9,651 bases of DNA from CAYNGH01 sp964396845. Lineage in GTDB: Bacteria > Vulcanimicrobiota > JAJTBE01 > CAYNGH01. This document shows, one piece after another, positions 6,121-9,651 of the stretch. Position numbers and translations under genes: made by a program. The notes under the pieces are model-generated. The model did no database searches and was not told the DNA's origin. It saw only the letters and a list, made by a program, of their open reading frames with translations. Positions within the stretch are counted from its first letter, which is position 1. Each line of letters starts with the position of its first letter. The stretch spans positions 1 through 9,651 of the forward strand of contig CAYNGH010000126.1 of NCBI GenBank assembly GCA_964396845.1. The letters run 5' to 3'.

Positions 6121-6684
6121 TCAGGGAATCACCTTGATTTTTACATCATCAAACCAGGCAGTTCCTGTCCCGCTGAGCATACACAAGATGCGAATCTTAA
6201 CGGTGTCCTCAGGGACTTCCATTTCAAATGAAACCTTCTGCCAGTCGGTGGTTCCGCCTATGGGAAACTTGTGCTGGGTGGTGCCGAACCTGACAATTTT
6301 TTCTTTGTTCCAGCATTGAATGGCTACAGGAGCAATCCCTTCAACCCCTTCTGTCTTTACATATGCCGTCAGGCGAATCTTTTTTCCAGCGGGGATCCCC
6401 TTGGTAATATCCTGAGCCCAGTTGGGAGGCCCAAAGGAGCGCAACCGGGAAGTCAGCTGGCTGACAGTTGTTTTTGCGGAGTAATTTCCGGAATACTTGA
6501 CCTGAGAATCCGCAGAAAACTCCACCTCGGGCTTCAGAATCCCCACAAGGTACCATCCCGCAGGCATGGAACCTGTCATTTTTTCAAATCCGGTGTTCTC
6601 GTTGATGGTCACCTCGTCGGCATTGGCAGGGCCGGCAATAAACAACACCAGGACAGTCAGTATTATGGCAAGTTTCTTATTCAT
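6121..6684 (-). CDS. Secreted protein, probable carbohydrate-binding-module-like fold
   Basis: This 187-residue exported protein has a clear signal peptide: basic start MNKK, a hydrophobic core (5-17), and a likely cleavage after A22 (PANA|DE). The mature part looks like a galactose-binding-type beta-sandwich of the CBM4/9-like kind: an N-terminal NTGFEKM strand with a later GW, SGNYSAK (65-71), IPAGKKIRLTAYVKTEGV near the middle, GTTDWQKVSFEMEVPED (144-160), and a closing GTAWFDDVKI (174-183). Such folds bind sugars or other surface ligands and usually accompany an enzyme, but here the domain stands alone. There is no lipobox and no anchor. The start at 6684 is chosen over 6693 because AGGAG lies 9 nt upstream of it, whereas it directly abuts the 6693 ATG. 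The ligand is unknown. Confidence 0.82.
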   Translation of the reverse strand: MNKKLAIILTVLVLFIAGPANADEVTINENTGFEKMTGSMPAGWYLVGILKPEVEFSADSQVKYSGNYSAKTTVSQLTSRLRSFGPPNWAQDITKGIPAGKKIRLTAYVKTEGVEGIAPVAIQCWNKEKIVRFGTTQHKFPIGGTTDWQKVSFEMEVPEDTVKIRILCMLSGTGTAWFDDVKIKVIP

Positions 6685-6693
6685 AAAAATCAT

Positions 6694-6698
6694 CTCCT
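6694..6698 (-). promoter_or_regulatory. Ribosome binding site choosing the secreted protein's start
   Basis: AGGAG on the - strand ends directly against an ATG (6693-6691) and lies 9 nt before a second in-frame ATG (6684-6682). Only the second has usable spacing, and it gives a standard MNKK signal-peptide start. Confidence 0.65.
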
Positions 6699-6710
6699 GA
6701 TCATATGATC
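6699..6710. repeat. 12-bp perfect palindrome next to a ribosome site
   Basis: GATCATATGATC is a perfect palindrome lying directly upstream of the AGGAG site of the secreted-protein gene. It could be a dimeric repressor operator or an mRNA element affecting ribosome access, or chance in an AT-rich leader. Confidence 0.35.
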
Positions 6711-6776
6711 CAATTTTTTATCTGTGTTATTTCTGTTTCTCACAATGATACCGGGGTTGCAAATACTTGACAGGGC

Positions 6777-6806
6777 ATTATCAGACATCATCCCTGCAAC
6801 CGGCAA
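6777..6806 (-). promoter_or_regulatory. Candidate promoter for the secreted-protein gene
   Basis: On the - strand, TTGCCG (6801-6806, 4 of 6) is separated by 18 nt from GATAAT (6777-6782, 5 of 6). It would start transcription near 6770 and leave about 85 nt of leader. A 7-bp inverted repeat, GGTTGCA (6755-6761) and TGCAACC (6795-6801), brackets the -10 box. The match is modest and the gene could also be read through from the upstream PilC/GspF-like gene. Confidence 0.27.
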
Positions 6807-6902
6807 ATCAACATTCTATGCCTGTCCTGATTATGTCGGAAAGTCTGTATTAAAATTCCATCAGTTTTCATAAAATAAGAAAGCATAACAGAATAATTTT
6901 AA

Positions 6903-8132
6903 TTACCCGGCAATTTTTCCTGCAACTCCAAGAACAGGCAGTAATATCCCCATAACAAGACTGCCTGCCAGGATGCAGGTCAGAATCATAACCAGGGGGC
7001 CTGTCAGATTTCCCGCATATTCTGCCGATGCTTCCATCTCTCCCTGGAAATATTCCGTCAACTGTTCCATGGTGTCTGCCATGCTCCCGGATTTTTCTGC
7101 GACATCCACCATCTGTATTGCCAGACGGGGAAACAGGCGGGTTTTATCCATGGCCCCGGACAGGGTTTCCCCCTTCCCCACAAGACCGGATATTCTGCCG
7201 GCGATGCTGGCAATCATCCCATCATCCTTTTCTTCTGCCATCAAAGACAGGCTTTCATCAACACCAAAACCCATCTCTGACAACAGGGCAAAGGTCTGGC
7301 AGAACCCGATGATGCCTCCCATATACACCAGCTTCCTTGCCAGGGGAAGTTGATTTACCAATACCGGAGATCTGCCGGGCCAGGTGTAATATACCCCCAG
7401 CACTCCTATCACTACAAATATCCCTGTTGCCACAGGGTTGGCAAGATAACCGCTGATCAATATCAGCACCCTGGTAAGTGGATAATTCTGCGAAATGTCC
7501 AGCCCCGCACTGTCAAACACGGGGGTGAATCCCGGAATTAGCAGGGCCAAAAGTATCCAGGCAAAAATCAAGGAAAAAACCATCGCAGATAATGGTTGAG
7601 AAATAACACTACTGATACTCAGGCGGATTTTATGTTTTATTTCCATCAGATGTGCCAGCCTTGACAATGCTTCCGGCAGGGAGTCATCGGATTCACCTCT
7701 CTGAATAACTGCCGTGAACAGATGGGGAAAATATTTCCGGTGACGGGAAAGCGCCCCGGACAGACTCACTCCCGATTGGACATCTTTTTGCACCTGAATC
7801 AGAACATTCCTGAGGTTGCCCTTGGGAACCTCGGATTGCAGAGTTTCAATGGCATCGGTGAGGGCAACTCCACCCCTTTGAGCCGTGGAAAGATGACAGG
7901 CGATAAGGGCCAGATCGCCGGGACAGACAATCAACCCTGAGAAGCCCCCTTCCCCAGGGGTCGAAGAAGAATCCGGAATCTCCTCTTTATGCAGTGTCAC
8001 GTCAATAACCGTATAACTCATACTCCGGAGTTTCTCGATGGCGCAGTCCTTGTCACCGGCAGAAAGCCGGCCCTCCCGGGCGGATCCCTGGCTGTCAACT
8101 ACTTTGTAGCTGTATAACGGCAGTTTAATCAC
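6903..8132 (-). CDS. PilC/GspF-family inner-membrane platform protein
   Basis: This protein of about 409 residues has the usual length and layout of GspF/PilC platform proteins of type II secretion and type IV pilus machines, which sit in the inner membrane and connect the assembly ATPase to pilin. An N-terminal cytoplasmic segment (LYSYKVVDSQG...EGRL...AIEKLRSMSYTVIDV) is typical. Two related T2SSF domains follow (about 73-205 and 278-405), with GVSLSGAL...FP...IQRGES in the first and GETLSGAM...FP...VAEKSGSM in the second. Hydrophobic segments lie near 181-205, 222-250 and 378-403. The first domain has GESDDSL where GE-SG-L is usual. The start shown is GTG at 8132. A CTG at 8123, giving a typical MPLYSYK start, has a better-spaced ribosome site. 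No partner ATPase or pilin gene is in view, so type II versus type IV cannot be decided. Confidence 0.9.
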   Translation of the reverse strand: MIKLPLYSYKVVDSQGSAREGRLSAGDKDCAIEKLRSMSYTVIDVTLHKEEIPDSSSTPGEGGFSGLIVCPGDLALIACHLSTAQRGGVALTDAIETLQSEVPKGNLRNVLIQVQKDVQSGVSLSGALSRHRKYFPHLFTAVIQRGESDDSLPEALSRLAHLMEIKHKIRLSISSVISQPLSAMVFSLIFAWILLALLIPGFTPVFDSAGLDISQNYPLTRVLILISGYLANPVATGIFVVIGVLGVYYTWPGRSPVLVNQLPLARKLVYMGGIIGFCQTFALLSEMGFGVDESLSLMAEEKDDGMIASIAGRISGLVGKGETLSGAMDKTRLFPRLAIQMVDVAEKSGSMADTMEQLTEYFQGEMEASAEYAGNLTGPLVMILTCILAGSLVMGILLPVLGVAGKIAG

Positions 8133-8199
8133 CCCCTGATCATTATTTCTATCAGGAAATCGATTATCCCTCCGGGGCAGTTCCGTGCAATTTTTATTA

Positions 8200-8229
8200 T
8201 TGACAGGGAATTGGATGCAAATGAACAAT
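8200..8229 (+). promoter_or_regulatory. Candidate promoter for the amidohydrolase, in the divergent gap
   Basis: A perfect -35 TTGACA (8200-8205) is followed 18 nt later by AACAAT (8224-8229, 4 of 6). Transcription would begin near 8236 and reach the GTG at 8265 after about 29 nt. The same gap (8133-8264) must also hold any - strand promoter for the PilC/GspF gene. The best candidate there is TTGCAC (8185-8190) with GATAAT (8163-8168) at 16 nt, which is weak. Confidence 0.35.
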
Positions 8230-8255
8230 AATTATACAGTAAATTCAATATGCCT

Positions 8256-8260
8256 GGAGG
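8256..8260 (+). promoter_or_regulatory. Ribosome binding site choosing a GTG start
   Basis: GGAGG lies 4 nt before GTG at 8265 and falls inside the longer reading frame that would begin at ATG 8250, which itself has no ribosome site. The GTG start also places the metal-binding HTH motif at residues 6-8, as expected for a MIIDSHTH N-terminus. Confidence 0.7.
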
Positions 8261-8264
8261 AACT

Positions 8265-9047
8265 GTGATTATTGACTCCCACACCCATGTTCAGAGGGTT
8301 GACGGATTCTGGGATTCACCGCCGGAACGAATTCTGGAACTGATGGATAGTGCCGGCATTGACATGTCAGTGATAATGCCATATTCCGATTCACCAAGCC
8401 TGGTGGATTATACTGCCGATTCAGCCCGGCTTCATCCCCGGCTGATACCTTATGCAAGGTTAAATCCCGGTGATCCCGGCTCCCTTCAACTACTGGAGGA
8501 TGGTGTCAGAAAACTGGGGGTTCGAGGGCTGAAACTCCATCCGGTGGGAAACCATGTTCATCCAGCCCAGGCAGAATCTCTGGAGCTAATATCCCTGGCG
8601 GCGGATCTGGGTATCCCGACGCTTTTTCATTGTGGCGACGAAGAGTTCACCCTTCCCCTGCAGGTAGCCGCCGCAGCAAGGGCATTGCCCGATGCCATGA
8701 TTATAATGGGGCATATGGGAGGGTATTTCCATACCAACGATGCCATCGAAGCGGCAGTCAGATGGGAGAACATATACCTGGAAACTTCCGCCATGCCCTA
8801 CCCCGGCGTTATTCATCAGGCAGTCAAAAGAATCGGCTCCCGGCGGGTTCTTTTTGCCTCGGACGGGCCTGGATGTCCCCCGGACCTGGAGTTGCTGAAG
8901 GTAAAGATGGCTGGACTTGACCGGGATCAACTCCGGAAAGTAATGGGAGAAAATATTGCCGAACTCTTAAAGATTTCCCCAGGGGAGTTTTTGCAAAGGA
9001 CCCATAGCGCAAATCCAAGGAAATCCTACAGTGCCAGTAAATTATGA
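8265..9047 (+). CDS. Amidohydrolase-2 family metal-dependent hydrolase
   Basis: This 260-residue cytoplasmic TIM-barrel hydrolase belongs to the amidohydrolase-2-like group. The expected metal and catalytic positions are present in order: H6 and H8 in DSHTH, K90 and H92 in GLKLHP, H122 in FHCG, H150 in MGHMGG, and D200 in FASDGPG. These enzymes use one or two divalent metals to hydrolyse or decarboxylate small molecules; the substrate cannot be read from sequence. The GTG start is set by GGAGG. The last 15 or so residues (RTHSANPRKSYSASKL) look like a non-conserved tail. The gene diverges from the PilC/GspF-like gene and ends 27 nt before a PAS-domain gene, so those two + strand genes may be co-transcribed. 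Confidence 0.85.
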   Translation: MIIDSHTHVQRVDGFWDSPPERILELMDSAGIDMSVIMPYSDSPSLVDYTADSARLHPRLIPYARLNPGDPGSLQLLEDGVRKLGVRGLKLHPVGNHVHPAQAESLELISLAADLGIPTLFHCGDEEFTLPLQVAAAARALPDAMIIMGHMGGYFHTNDAIEAAVRWENIYLETSAMPYPGVIHQAVKRIGSRRVLFASDGPGCPPDLELLKVKMAGLDRDQLRKVMGENIAELLKISPGEFLQRTHSANPRKSYSASKL

Positions 9048-9074
9048 CATTATGAAGCTATTGAGGAAAAAACC

Positions 9075-9651
9075 ATGAACACCTGGGAAATTCTTTATAT
9101 TCGTGAAACTGATAACCTGGATCAATATATTGCCCAGGCTGTTGAATCTCTGGAAGATGAAACCACGATTAAAATTCAAACACCTTCTTTTCTTGACGAA
9201 GATGAATTTGACAGCAACAGTTTTAAGATATATATTTTCAGGGATATTCAGCCGGATGCAATTCTGTCAAAGGTCAGAACCCGGTATCCCCTGAGAATGG
9301 CTTCAATCATCGAGATATTGCTCCAAGAAACTGCTTCTCCATATTTTGTCTGTGAACATAATTTATGGCATGAAACAATAACAGAAGAAACCGTAAAGAA
9401 CACCCGGCAGTTGACAGAAATCCTCAACAAGAATCTCAAGCTTCTCCGCCACTCGAGCCTGGACAATTTCTTCTTGAAGGAACTCTTTCTTTTGATTCCA
9501 GATGGTGTTTTACTTTTTGATCTTCAGGGAAAGATACTGGAATCCAATTCGAGATTTACGAAATTGCCCATCAATGAACTGAGAAAGCGTACCATATACG
9601 ATTTTTTAGATGATGAAAATATATGCCCTACTGTTGAGGGTAGAATGGACT
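9075..9651 (+). CDS. PAS-domain signalling protein, N-terminal part (3' truncated)
   Basis: A reading frame starts at the ATG at 9075 (GAGG at 9063-9066, 8 nt upstream) and stays open to the window edge, giving 192 residues. Residues 1-125 form an unrecognised domain. Its start (WEILYIRE...) and later alternating strands and helices faintly resemble a receiver fold, but there is no clear phospho-acceptor aspartate. Residues about 105-135 look like a coiled-coil helix. A PAS sensory domain begins near 136 (LFLLIPDGVLLFDLQGKILESNSRF). Such an N-terminus usually belongs to a histidine kinase, a diguanylate cyclase or a PAS-linked regulator; the output domain is outside the window. The gene looks more A/T-rich than the hydrolase before it, which may mean a different origin, though this was judged by eye. 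Confidence 0.8.
   Translation, partial: MNTWEILYIRETDNLDQYIAQAVESLEDETTIKIQTPSFLDEDEFDSNSFKIYIFRDIQPDAILSKVRTRYPLRMASIIEILLQETASPYFVCEHNLWHETITEETVKNTRQLTEILNKNLKLLRHSSLDNFFLKELFLLIPDGVLLFDLQGKILESNSRFTKLPINELRKRTIYDFLDDENICPTVEGRMD

Noticed and set aside
6271..6708. 145-codon + strand frame opposite the secreted protein
   Set aside because: The - strand has a signal peptide, a ribosome site and a beta-sandwich signature. The + frame has none of these.
6767..6772. TTGACA on the + strand as a promoter -35 box
   Set aside because: It has no convincing -10 box at 16-18 nt and no + strand gene follows within more than a kilobase.
8232..8237. TATAAT on the - strand as a promoter for the PilC/GspF-like gene
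   Set aside because: No -35-like hexamer lies 16-18 nt upstream and it lacks the TGn extension. It remains possible but unsupported.

Overview
The window is bacterial and gene-dense, with about eleven protein genes (both end genes are cut by the window edges), mostly strong Shine-Dalgarno sites and middling GC. No rRNA, tRNA, CRISPR array, insertion sequence or phage gene was seen. Two-component signalling, YcgR/PilZ-type cyclic-di-GMP proteins and a PilC/GspF-type membrane protein fit a free-living bacterium, such as a clostridial or Desulfobacterota-like lineage. The sequence alone does not settle the phylum.

Region 1 (1-2853, + strand) is a two-component array. It holds the C-terminal ATPase half of a histidine kinase, two paralogous single-domain receivers, and a REC-PAS-HisKA-HATPase kinase. 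The genes are separated by about 31-35 nt and look like one operon. None of the visible products carries a DNA-binding or enzymatic output domain.

Region 2 (2854-4507, + strand) has its own candidate promoter and encodes two YcgR-like proteins in tandem. The second has the full PilZ c-di-GMP signature (RxxxR and DxSxxG). The first appears to be a relative whose signature has decayed. A perfect 8-bp hairpin with a GAAA loop lies between them.

Region 3 (4639-6684, - strand) contains two probably independent genes. One is an unrecognised 423-residue protein built from two copies of a glycine-zipper module and preceded by a near-consensus sigma-70-type promoter. The other is a small exported protein that looks like a carbohydrate-binding beta-sandwich.

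Region 4 (6903-9651) has a - strand PilC/GspF-like inner-membrane protein diverging from a + strand amidohydrolase-2 family metal-dependent hydrolase. The hydrolase is followed by the start of a PAS-containing signalling protein that runs off the window.

The least explained item is the duplicated glycine-zipper protein. Next are the degenerate/intact PilZ pair and a possible CTG start of the PilC/GspF gene.
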